From Terriglobia bacterium (GTDB lineage Bacteria > Acidobacteriota > Terriglobia > UBA7540), in NCBI GenBank assembly GCA_030040295.1, contig JASHTZ010000399.1, positions 1 to 8,979 of the forward strand: 8,979 nt of DNA. The letters are read 5' to 3'. Below are positions 1 to 6,044 of this stretch, in pieces (the first letter of the stretch is position 1; every line of letters begins with the position of its first letter). Both the position numbers and the translations under genes were made by a program. The notes below the pieces were generated by a model, which was given only the letters and a program-made list of their open reading frames with translations, had not been told where the DNA came from and ran no database searches.

Positions 1-389
1 TCCATTTGGCCGGTCAGCGCCCCATCTTCATCGAACAGGGGGTCGCAATGGTCGGAGAAAGGCAACGAAACCATCCGGCGTCCTGTGAGCCAGCTCTCAA
101 TCCGGCAGAAAACCAGGCCATTGCTTAGCTCATGACCCGGCGGCGATGTCGTATAAACCACCGGCGTCCATCCATAAGTTTGTTTGAGCGCCTCCAGCCA
201 CGCGCACGAATGGTAAAGGCTCGCGTGAGGATGACGCGATACGAGTTCACCCCATCGAGAATCACCAAGCGGGTCTACTTCGTAAACCGACGCTCCCGCG
301 GATTTCACGTAAGACGGGGAACTCACCAAAATGTCGGGGCGATCAAGAAGTCCCAGCCCTTTTTTGTGACCCGCCATGACTGAATGCAT
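1..389 (-). CDS. FemAB-like GNAT-fold N-acyltransferase, N-terminal part (cut by left edge)
   Basis: Translating the minus strand from the ATG at 389 gives 129 residues with no stop before the window edge. After about 45 poorly conserved residues comes a pattern typical of FemAB-related acyltransferases: a W-x2-LV-x-RHP-x-ASLYHS-x-AWLEAL segment (residues 46-68), a GLVFCRI-x-SWLTGRR stretch (91-105) and VSLPFSDHCDPL (107-118). Relatives of this family transfer amino acids or acyl groups in peptidoglycan cross-bridge or exopolysaccharide/PEP-CTERM-type envelope pathways, usually in the cytosol. The substrate here cannot be told. The start at 389 is preceded by a purine-rich GGGGGAAG about six bases upstream; an in-frame ATG at 377 is a weaker alternative. 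The C-terminal half of the GNAT domain lies outside the window. Family assignment is fairly secure; role is inferred. Confidence 0.75.
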   Translation of the reverse strand, partial: MHSVMAGHKKGLGLLDRPDILVSSPSYVKSAGASVYEVDPLGDSRWGELVSRHPHASLYHSCAWLEALKQTYGWTPVVYTTSPPGHELSNGLVFCRIESWLTGRRMVSLPFSDHCDPLFDEDGALTGQM

Positions 390-482
390 GTTGTCTTCCC
401 CCGGTGGTCTGTTTCCGACGACGAATATTTTTTTGAGCCTTCGCGCCTTAATCTTCCTGAGCGTATTTTCAGCGACGGATTT

Positions 483-511
483 ATTTTGATAACGCGCTCT
501 CTGCGTGGCAA
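483..511 (-). promoter_or_regulatory. Candidate sigma-70-type promoter for the FemAB-like gene
   Basis: On the minus strand a TTGCCA box (forward 506-511, 5 of 6 to TTGACA) is followed by exactly 17 bases and then CAAAAT (forward 483-488, 4 of 6 to TATAAT). Transcription would start near 476, leaving a leader of roughly 87 bases before the ATG at 389. The surrounding 390-660 stretch has no credible gene. This is pattern matching by eye; sigma-factor consensus in this phylum may differ. Confidence 0.4.
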
Positions 512-523
512 TGCAACGTTCGT

Positions 524-550
524 ACTAGACAAATAGTCCTTTAGTGCTAA
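524..550. promoter_or_regulatory. Pair of short palindromes just upstream of the candidate promoter
   Basis: Two palindromic elements sit side by side. The first is ACTA-GACAAA-TAGT (524-537), four-base arms around six bases, embedded in the longer near-palindrome GTACTA...TAGTCC. The second is TTAG-TG-CTAA (541-550). Relative to the predicted start of transcription at about 476 they centre near -54 and -70, where activator sites commonly lie. The binding protein is unknown. Confidence 0.35.
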
Positions 551-660
551 TTTCTTTGATTTTTCTAAGTTTGAATTCCTAAAGGGATTCGCGGCGAAAT
601 TGCGTCCAACCAGGCGTGGTTAATATCGCAGGCTAGCGAGGAAATAATATGAGTTGCCGG

Positions 661-1731
661 CTAAGTCCAACGAAACCAGCGCAAGGCCAGCAGATAAGAG
701 AGAATTCCCCACGCACTCATCACTAATAGGCGTACAGCCTGGTGGGCGAGCGGCTGGCCTTCCAGAATGGCTGCGCGCAGGGCATCATTCAGCGCTGTAA
801 GCGGGAGCGCTTTGATGAAGGGTTGAAGCAAGGCAGGAAATCGTTCATAGGAGAAGAAAACTCCGGAAAGAATCCACATGGGCATCATGACCAGGTTGAT
901 GAGCCCGCTGACGGACTCAATTTTTTGCGCGCGGCTGGCGGTGAGCAGTCCCACTCCGCCGAAACACAGCGCTCCCAGCGAGCTGATGATGAGAATGGAC
1001 GTCCAGGAGCCCACGATGCGTATGTGAAAAGCCACAGCGCCGAACCCCAAGAGCAGAACCAGCTCGATCACCATCAGTACAAGCCGGCTGCTGGCCAGAG
1101 CCAATAGAAAATCGCTGCGGCGCATGGGGCTGGCCACGAAACGCTTCAGGAGCTTGCGCTGTCGCATGTCGACCAGCGCAAATCCGATGCCCCACATTCC
1201 GGAGTTCATAAGGTTCATTCCCAGCAAGCCAGGAATCAAGAAGTCGATATAACGGCTGCCTGGCTCATTGGACACATAGCTGACGGTCGGGATGCTGTTC
1301 TTCCTACCTGCGGCGGTCTGCAAGCTGTCATCGGTAACGGTCCTGGCCAGCACACTCTCCGGGCGGGCCGGATCATAATAATAATCGAAGCCATCGACTC
1401 GCGGCATTACGATGAGGTCGTATTTTCCAAGGCGAAACTCATTGAAAGCTTCCGAATGGGGGACTACGTCCGCGCGCACTTTTCCCGCCGCAGACGCCGT
1501 CCGGAGCAGGTCTATGGTCTTCGCGGCCTCGGGAACGTCAACCACCGCTACGCGGCAAACGTCAGCCGGCTTGTTGCGAAAGGCGATCCCCAGGCCCAAT
1601 GCCAGCAAAATCGGAAAAACAAATACCCAAAAAACCACTTCCGGCTCGCGGTACATCTCTTTAAGGCGCGCCAACAGCAACATCCCGTAGGCCTTCCAGC
1701 GGCCAGCACCGGGCTGAACAGATAATTTCAT
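661..1731 (-). CDS. ABC-2 type transporter permease
   Basis: A 356-residue membrane protein, the transmembrane half of an ABC exporter. The layout is that of ABC-2 (DrrB/NodJ/YhgE-like) permeases. A cytoplasmic amphipathic start leads into TM1 (about 32-51, containing FWVFVFPILLALGLGIAF). A large extracytoplasmic loop follows (52-160), then five clustered helices at about 162-187, 215-235, 243-265, 275-297 and 332-352. The conserved region after TM2 (RQRKLLKRFVASPMRRSDFLLA, about 190-211) is the usual coupling segment. The gene follows the ATPase gene at 1908-2849 on the same strand, so the two form one exporter; substrate unknown. The reading frame stays open upstream to an ATG at 1884 (preceded by GGTGATC) and a TTG at 1896. 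I prefer the ATG at 1731 because AAGGAG precedes it, the family's usual N-terminus begins about there, and the upstream 51 codons are hydrophilic with less GC-biased third positions. Start choice is uncertain; the product is not. Confidence 0.87.
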   Translation of the reverse strand: MKLSVQPGAGRWKAYGMLLLARLKEMYREPEVVFWVFVFPILLALGLGIAFRNKPADVCRVAVVDVPEAAKTIDLLRTASAAGKVRADVVPHSEAFNEFRLGKYDLIVMPRVDGFDYYYDPARPESVLARTVTDDSLQTAAGRKNSIPTVSYVSNEPGSRYIDFLIPGLLGMNLMNSGMWGIGFALVDMRQRKLLKRFVASPMRRSDFLLALASSRLVLMVIELVLLLGFGAVAFHIRIVGSWTSILIISSLGALCFGGVGLLTASRAQKIESVSGLINLVMMPMWILSGVFFSYERFPALLQPFIKALPLTALNDALRAAILEGQPLAHQAVRLLVMSAWGILSYLLALRWFRWT

Positions 1732-1734
1732 ATA

Positions 1735-1740
1735 CTCCTT
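1735..1740 (-). promoter_or_regulatory. Shine-Dalgarno site deciding the permease start
   Basis: AAGGAG on the minus strand, three bases before the ATG at 1731. The match to the anti-Shine-Dalgarno is strong but the spacing is short. It is internal to the longer open frame starting at 1884/1896, where a GGTGATC just before the 1884 ATG is the competing signal. Confidence 0.45.
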
Positions 1741-1907
1741 GCCGGTTGGTTGAGAATCGACAAGATGATCTCCGTCTGTGAAACCGGATTTCAACCCATT
1801 TCGCGCCAGTGAAGAATCGTCTCGGCTTGACGTTTCAGCTTGGAGTTGTTGAAAGTCGATTTTGCCCTGATCTTCTTTGTCCATCTGATCACCCAATCAC
1901 TGGAACC

Positions 1908-2849
1908 TCAGTCTTCCCGCATGCGACGGCCCGTCAAGTGGACGAAGACGTCCTCCAGGCTGGCCTGGCGCGTGGTGAGATGCAACAAGTGCCGCTGATG
2001 TTTCTGCAAGTCCGAGAGCAAAGCCGGAATGGTTTCATGCGGCTCGCGCACAGTCAACACAACGCGGCCGTCCTCCTCGTGCACGGCTTCGACGCCGGGC
2101 AGCGCGCGCCACGTCTCAAGATCGCCAGTCACCTTCCCTGTTGCATCGAATTCCACCATGTGATGTCCGCCGAGACGCTCAATAAGCTCGGCAGGCGTGC
2201 CGAGGGCGATGGTAAGCCCATGGTCGATGATGGCGATGCGATCCGCGAGGCGCTCGGCTTCATCCATATAGTGCGTGGTGAGCAGGACGGTGCCTCCGCG
2301 CTGCTGGAATTGCCGGATAACATCCCAGAGCTGCCGCCGGCTCTGGGGGTCAAGTCCAGTGGTGGGTTCGTCGAGGAACAGGATTTTGGGATTGGCCACC
2401 AGCGCAGTCGCCACTGCCAGACGCTGCTTCTGCCCCCCCGACAGTTTCCCCACCCAGGCGCTGGATTTTTCCGCCAGCTCCATCTCCGCCATCACCTCGT
2501 CCACGTCACGCGGATGACGGTAGAAACTGGCAAATAAATCCAGTGTCTCGCGTACGGTAAGTTTCTCTGCGAGACGCGTTTCTTGCAATGAGATGCCGAG
2601 CAGTTCGCGAAGCTCGCGATTGTTCGTTCGCCAGTGATTGCCAAGAATTTCGATTTCGCCCGAGCTGGGTTCCAGCAACCCTTCGAGGATTTCAATGGTA
2701 GTGGTCTTCCCCGCCCCATTTGGTCCGAGCAGGCCGAAGCACTCGCCCGTGTAGATTTCCAGGTCCAGCCCGCGGACCGCCTCGACATTACCTTCGTAAG
2801 TTTTTCGCAACCCCTTGCAACGAATGGCGACGTCCATGGTCCGCATCAT
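1908..2849 (-). CDS. ABC exporter ATP-binding protein (DrrA-like, with C-terminal DUF4162-type domain)
   Basis: A 313-residue nucleotide-binding subunit that powers the adjacent permease. All ABC ATPase motifs are intact: Walker A GPNGAGKTT (42-50), Q-loop Gln89, signature LSGGQ (136-140), Walker B ILFLDEP with catalytic Glu161, D-loop GLD (165-167) and H-loop His193. After about residue 225 comes an extension with beta-strand-like segments ending in ASLEDVFVHLTGR, the tail typical of drug/lipid exporter ATPases such as DrrA and the DUF4162 group. The stop is 23 bases before the first possible permease start, so the genes are probably co-transcribed. The start is given at the first of two tandem ATG codons (2849, 2846); a third Met at 2837 is possible. 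No good ribosome-binding site lies at normal spacing; the purine-rich GGAGAGGAGAAG is 27 or more bases away. Substrate cannot be inferred. Confidence 0.93.
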   Translation of the reverse strand: MMRTMDVAIRCKGLRKTYEGNVEAVRGLDLEIYTGECFGLLGPNGAGKTTTIEILEGLLEPSSGEIEILGNHWRTNNRELRELLGISLQETRLAEKLTVRETLDLFASFYRHPRDVDEVMAEMELAEKSSAWVGKLSGGQKQRLAVATALVANPKILFLDEPTTGLDPQSRRQLWDVIRQFQQRGGTVLLTTHYMDEAERLADRIAIIDHGLTIALGTPAELIERLGGHHMVEFDATGKVTGDLETWRALPGVEAVHEEDGRVVLTVREPHETIPALLSDLQKHQRHLLHLTTRQASLEDVFVHLTGRRMRED

Positions 2850-2865
2850 AGCGGATTGCAGCGCA

Positions 2866-2893
2866 CGGGGGAACTTACTTCTCCTCTCCCCCG
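2866..2893 (-). promoter_or_regulatory. Potential stem-loop in the 5' leader of the ABC exporter mRNA
   Basis: On the minus strand CGGGGGA and TCCCCCG form a perfect 7-bp GC-rich stem around a 14-base purine-rich loop (GAGGAGAAGTAAGT). The structure ends 16 bases before the ATG at 2849, so it could affect translation of the ATPase gene. No U-tract follows, so it is not a typical terminator. Confidence 0.3.
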
Positions 2894-2978
2894 GACGCGC
2901 AGGCCGGGACCATAGGAGACCTGCTGCCTTCTGTATCCTGTGTCCGCCATTACCAATTCTTGCTCACGAGTTCAGGTG

Positions 2979-3007
2979 TTGGCTCGCAATTCCGATTGGG
3001 TTACGAT
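2979..3007 (+). promoter_or_regulatory. Candidate sigma-70-type promoter for the SDR gene
   Basis: TTGGCT (2979-2984, 4 of 6) and TACGAT (3002-3007, 4 of 6) are separated by exactly 17 bases, about 50 bases upstream of the SDR start. They lie in the 206-bp gap between the divergent exporter and SDR genes. I saw no comparably good promoter for the exporter on the other strand. Confidence 0.3.
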
Positions 3008-3055
3008 GCTGCGTGTGAAACTTTGGCAAATTCATAACTCGATAGGGAGGCTGGA

Positions 3056-3811
3056 ATGATCCTGAAAGGGCAAGTGGCATTGATAACGGGCGCTTCGAGT
3101 GGAATCGGCAGGGCAACAGCGGAGCTTTTCGCGCGCGAGGGAGCGAAGGTGGGAGTGAATTACCTCAAAAACCAGAAAGGCGCGGAGGAGGCGGTAGAAG
3201 CCATCCGCAAAGGGGGTGGCGAGGCCATCGCGGTTCGCGCCGACGTTGCGCGCAGCGCGGAAGTGCAATCGCTGGTTGCGGCAGTGCGCAAGGCCTGGGG
3301 GCGGATCGATATCCTCATCAACAACGCCGGTGATCTAATCGCGCGCCGTACCCTAAAGGACATGACGGAGGAATATTGGGACCAGATCATGAACCTGAAT
3401 ATGAAAAGCGCTTTCTTATGCACGCAAGCCGTTTGGCAGGAGATGGCGGCACGCAAGAATGGTTACATCGTGAACGTCACATCCATCGCTGGGCGAAACG
3501 GCGGCGGTGTTGGCGCGGCGGCATATGCAGCGGCCAAGGGCGGATTGCTGACCTACACGAAGGGCATCGCCAAGGAACTTGCACCGCACGGAATCCGGGT
3601 AAATGGCATTGCGCCGGGAGTGATCGCCACGCCCTATCACGAGCGCTACAGCCCGCCTGAAGTGATGGCGAAATTCATTGCGAATATTCCCATGAGCCGC
3701 GCCGGAACGGCTGAAGACATTGCCGATGTGATACTTTTTCTGGTCTCCCCAGCCGCGCGCTACATGCTGGGTGAGACGGTTGAGGTGAATGGCGGATTAC
3801 TGATGGATTGA
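3056..3811 (+). CDS. Short-chain dehydrogenase/reductase, classical FabG-like SDR
   Basis: A 251-residue NAD(P)-dependent oxidoreductase of the classical SDR family, cytosolic, normal length. Visible motifs: cofactor-binding TGASSGIG (11-18), Asp63 in RADV for the adenine ring, NNAG (89-92), the structural/catalytic Asn at 113, Ser143, and the YxxxK pair Tyr157/Lys161. After the active site comes the usual PG-x-I-x-TP segment (187-193) and a C-terminal VNGG (244-247). AGGGAGG (3044-3050) sits five bases before the ATG, fixing the start. The residues after the second strand (VNYLKNQ) resemble 3-oxoacyl-ACP reductase-type enzymes, but the same look is shared by sugar, steroid and polyol dehydrogenases, so the substrate is not assignable. 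The gene stands alone: it diverges from the exporter and converges on the receiver gene with only 21 bp between stops. Confidence 0.92.
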   Translation: MILKGQVALITGASSGIGRATAELFAREGAKVGVNYLKNQKGAEEAVEAIRKGGGEAIAVRADVARSAEVQSLVAAVRKAWGRIDILINNAGDLIARRTLKDMTEEYWDQIMNLNMKSAFLCTQAVWQEMAARKNGYIVNVTSIAGRNGGGVGAAAYAAAKGGLLTYTKGIAKELAPHGIRVNGIAPGVIATPYHERYSPPEVMAKFIANIPMSRAGTAEDIADVILFLVSPAARYMLGETVEVNGGLLMD

Positions 3812-3832
3812 GGTTATGGGACGATCGGATCA

Positions 3833-4234
3833 TCAGGGCTGTGCGCAGGTCATTTCCTTGATTTTGGCCACGAGAACGTTCGGATCGTAGATGGGTTTTT
3901 CAAGGTAAGCGTTGGCGCCGGAGGCGGCCATCATGCGCTGGCGGTCGCCTTCCATGGCGTGGGCAGTGGCGAGCAGAATGGGCAGCGACTCGCCGGCGGG
4001 GATGGCGCGAATCAACTGCGCGAGTTCCATGCCGTCGATCGGCTGGCCACGGTAACGGCAGTTGCGCAGGGAGACATCCAGCACCAGGGCATCGAAAGAC
4101 GAATTGGTAACTTCGGCGAGGATGGAATCCACATCCTCGCTGCAAGTCACTTTGAACCCGCCTGCGCGCTCCAGGGATAGGCGGTAGAACTTGGCCACCA
4201 GGGGATTGTCTTCCACGACCAGAACTCGAAGCAT
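3833..4234 (-). CDS. Stand-alone receiver-domain response regulator (CheY-like)
   Basis: A 133-residue protein consisting only of a receiver domain. The phosphorylation machinery is complete: acidic pair Glu8/Asp9, phospho-acceptor Asp53, Thr90 and Lys113 followed by Pro. There is no output domain, so it would act by protein-protein contact or as a phosphorelay intermediate. The loop after Asp53 is unusually long and basic (RNCRYRGQPID), about seven residues longer than in CheY. The gene begins 29 bases after the stop of the globin-coupled kinase on the same strand, which points to one operon and a partner relationship. The ATG at 4234 has only a weak CTGGA upstream. The 21-bp gap to the convergent SDR gene holds no recognisable terminator. 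Confidence 0.9.
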   Translation of the reverse strand: MLRVLVVEDNPLVAKFYRLSLERAGGFKVTCSEDVDSILAEVTNSSFDALVLDVSLRNCRYRGQPIDGMELAQLIRAIPAGESLPILLATAHAMEGDRQRMMAASGANAYLEKPIYDPNVLVAKIKEMTCAQP

Positions 4235-4263
4235 GGGGTCCAGCCAGATTTAAAAATAGAAAA

Positions 4264-5982
4264 TCATACTTGCTGCGACGGCGCGACGCGTTTCGAACTG
4301 TGAAGAACTTCATCCAGCCGCGCCAGGAATCTCTCGCCGTCCAGCGGCTTCTGCCAGATTTCCGGGGTCACCTGGAGGTTCACAAGACGCTCGCGAACTT
4401 CCGTGGGGTCATAGCCTGTAACCATGAAGCAGAAAATCTCGCGAATCAGAGCGCCGGTTTGAAGCTGGGCTACCAGATCCGCGCCATCCCCGAGCTCGGC
4501 CCCCGGCTGCTGCGGCAGGGCTAGATCCACGATGACGATTCGCGGGCGGAAGCGGCGCGCCGCATCGAGGGCGTCGTCGGCCGTCGCCGCGGTCAGAACA
4601 TAATAACCCCGCCGGGTGAGCAGGGTTTTGAAGTATTGGCGGAAATCCGCGTCGTTATCCACCACCAGAGCGCGCACGCCGCTCTCCTCCCCAACCGGGC
4701 CCAGGGCTTCCTTCCCTTTAACATGCACGGCATCTTCTTGTTGGCGGCGCACGGGAAGCGAAAACGTCACCGTGGTTCCACAACCCACGCCGGCGCTCCA
4801 CAACTTGATGCGCCCGCCCATCATTTCCACCAGGCTGCGGCAAATGGCCAATCCCAGGCCGCTACCGCCCTGCTGGCGCGTGAAGGTGCTGTCCAACTGG
4901 TGGAATTTCTGAAACAGATGCATCTGCTTTTCAGGTGCTATGCCCATGCCTGTATCCTGGACTTCCAGTTCCACGAATCCGCGTTCCGGGAAAGCCCGCG
5001 CGCGCAGGGTGATCCAGCCCTTGTCAGTGAATTTTACGGAGTTGCTTAGCAGGTTGATCAGAATCTGCCGGGCGCGCGCCGGATCCGCCAGCACCAGGGG
5101 CAGCGCCCGTCCTTCCGTTTCATCGATCAGCGTCAAATGTTTGGTTGCGGCTTGGACGCTCACCACGGCCTTAGCTTCCTGAATCACGGCATTAAGGTCA
5201 ACCCTGTCTGGAACCAGGCGCAGCTTCCCCGCTTCGATCTTGGCCACGTCGAGCAGGTCATTGACGATAGAAAGCAGGTGTTCCGCGCTGGAATAGACGT
5301 CGCGCAACAGCTCGCGTTCCTCATCGCGATTCTCGCAGAGGCCATCGAGGATGAGTCGCGTGAACCCGAGGATGGAATTGAGCGGCGTGCGCAGTTCGTG
5401 CGAGGTGGTGGCGAGGAATTCAGTCTTCACGTGACTCAATTCGGCGAGCTCAAGGTTGGCCCGTTCCAGCCTGCGGTTTAATTCACGGAAGTGGCGGATG
5501 GTCTCCTGAAAATACGACTCACACATCATATTCAGGTCGAGATTCAGGGCTTTATCCAGTGCGAGCCGCGTGGCCTCGATTTGCGACGGCTCGGGGGCGA
5601 GGGCTTTGCCGAGACTTTCCTGGAGGTGAGTGCGCACCACGCCCATGGCGCTGATCATGTAGCGCTGCGGCAGGCCGATCATCACGTGGCGCACACCGAT
5701 TTTGTAACGCTCGGCGGCGTAATCCTCGTCAAAGGGGCCGCGAAATAAGCGCGCCCCCCAGACTTGCAGCGTGCGCTTCAGGCGCTCGGTCTGCTCTTCA
5801 CCCCCGGTGAAGACCTTGCCCACGTCAGGATGTTGGGTGATTTGGTCGTAGAAACGCTCCGACATGCTTTCGAGGTAGGGGTCCATGCGTGCACCGACCG
5901 CTTCCAGCAAGCGAGCGTCCTCTTCGCTGAAACCCACGTACCGTTTCATCTCCTCGAAGAAGGTCTCGGGCTTTCTAGTCAC
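4264..5982 (-). CDS. Globin-coupled sensor hybrid histidine kinase (protoglobin-HisKA-HATPase-REC)
   Basis: A 572-residue soluble kinase without membrane segments. Residues about 15-160 form a protoglobin/globin-coupled-sensor domain. Tyr45 lies in ERFYDQI and His99 in IGVRHVMIGLP, matching the distal Tyr and proximal heme His of the family. A helical linker (about 160-188) leads to HisKA with the H-box SHELRTPLN (phospho-His195). HATPase_c follows: N-box Asn314, DTGMGIA (343-349), GGSGLGLAI (372-380) and GCGTTVTFSLP (400-410). A C-terminal receiver (about 436-560) has acceptor Asp486, Thr522 and Lys545; its acidic pair reads Asp442-Asn443, and the loop after Asp486 is about six residues longer than usual. 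Family members use heme to sense O2, NO or redox state. The start is a GTG with AAGG eight bases upstream; the ATG at 5949 has no properly spaced site. It is first in an operon with the receiver protein at 3833-4234. Confidence 0.92.
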   Translation of the reverse strand: MTRKPETFFEEMKRYVGFSEEDARLLEAVGARMDPYLESMSERFYDQITQHPDVGKVFTGGEEQTERLKRTLQVWGARLFRGPFDEDYAAERYKIGVRHVMIGLPQRYMISAMGVVRTHLQESLGKALAPEPSQIEATRLALDKALNLDLNMMCESYFQETIRHFRELNRRLERANLELAELSHVKTEFLATTSHELRTPLNSILGFTRLILDGLCENRDEERELLRDVYSSAEHLLSIVNDLLDVAKIEAGKLRLVPDRVDLNAVIQEAKAVVSVQAATKHLTLIDETEGRALPLVLADPARARQILINLLSNSVKFTDKGWITLRARAFPERGFVELEVQDTGMGIAPEKQMHLFQKFHQLDSTFTRQQGGSGLGLAICRSLVEMMGGRIKLWSAGVGCGTTVTFSLPVRRQQEDAVHVKGKEALGPVGEESGVRALVVDNDADFRQYFKTLLTRRGYYVLTAATADDALDAARRFRPRIVIVDLALPQQPGAELGDGADLVAQLQTGALIREIFCFMVTGYDPTEVRERLVNLQVTPEIWQKPLDGERFLARLDEVLHSSKRVAPSQQV

Positions 5983-6007
5983 CCTAGTGGCCTTGTGGTA
6001 AAATTGA

Positions 6008-6034
6008 TTTCCTTGAGCGTCACCGAAAAGGAAA
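6008..6034. promoter_or_regulatory. Perfect 7-bp inverted repeat in the 62-bp divergent control region
   Basis: TTTCCTT (6008-6014) and AAGGAAA (6028-6034) are exact reverse complements separated by 13 bases, so half-site centres are 20 bp apart, about two helical turns. They lie between the divergent starts at 5982 and 6045. The right arm contains the likely ribosome-binding site of the plus-strand kinase, so the element could be a dimer operator or an RNA stem masking that site. I found no convincing -35/-10 pair in this gap. Confidence 0.35.
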
Positions 6035-6044
6035 CATCATACCA

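Noticed and set aside
513..527. Sigma-54-like sequence TAGTAC-N5-TTGC on the minus strand upstream of the FemAB-like gene
   Set aside because: The -12 TTGC fits but the essential GG of the -24 element reads AG. The overlapping sigma-70-type pair is a better match.
132..532. Short open frames at 132-383 (plus) and 323-532 (minus) near the left edge
   Set aside because: Both overlap the FemAB-like gene in wrong frames or on the wrong strand and have Arg-rich, featureless products; the 323-532 frame also covers the likely promoter.
608..621. Small hairpin AACCA-GGCG-TGGTT downstream of the permease gene
   Set aside because: The stem is only five base pairs, with no U-tract in either direction, so it does not support a terminator call.
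1809..2537. Open frame of 242 codons on the plus strand opposite the exporter genes
   Set aside because: It runs antisense to the ABC ATPase, whose motifs are all intact, and its translation shows no domain.
3812..3832. Possible bidirectional terminator between the convergent SDR and receiver genes
   Set aside because: The 21-bp gap holds no inverted repeat and no T-run; termination must occur elsewhere or be factor-dependent.
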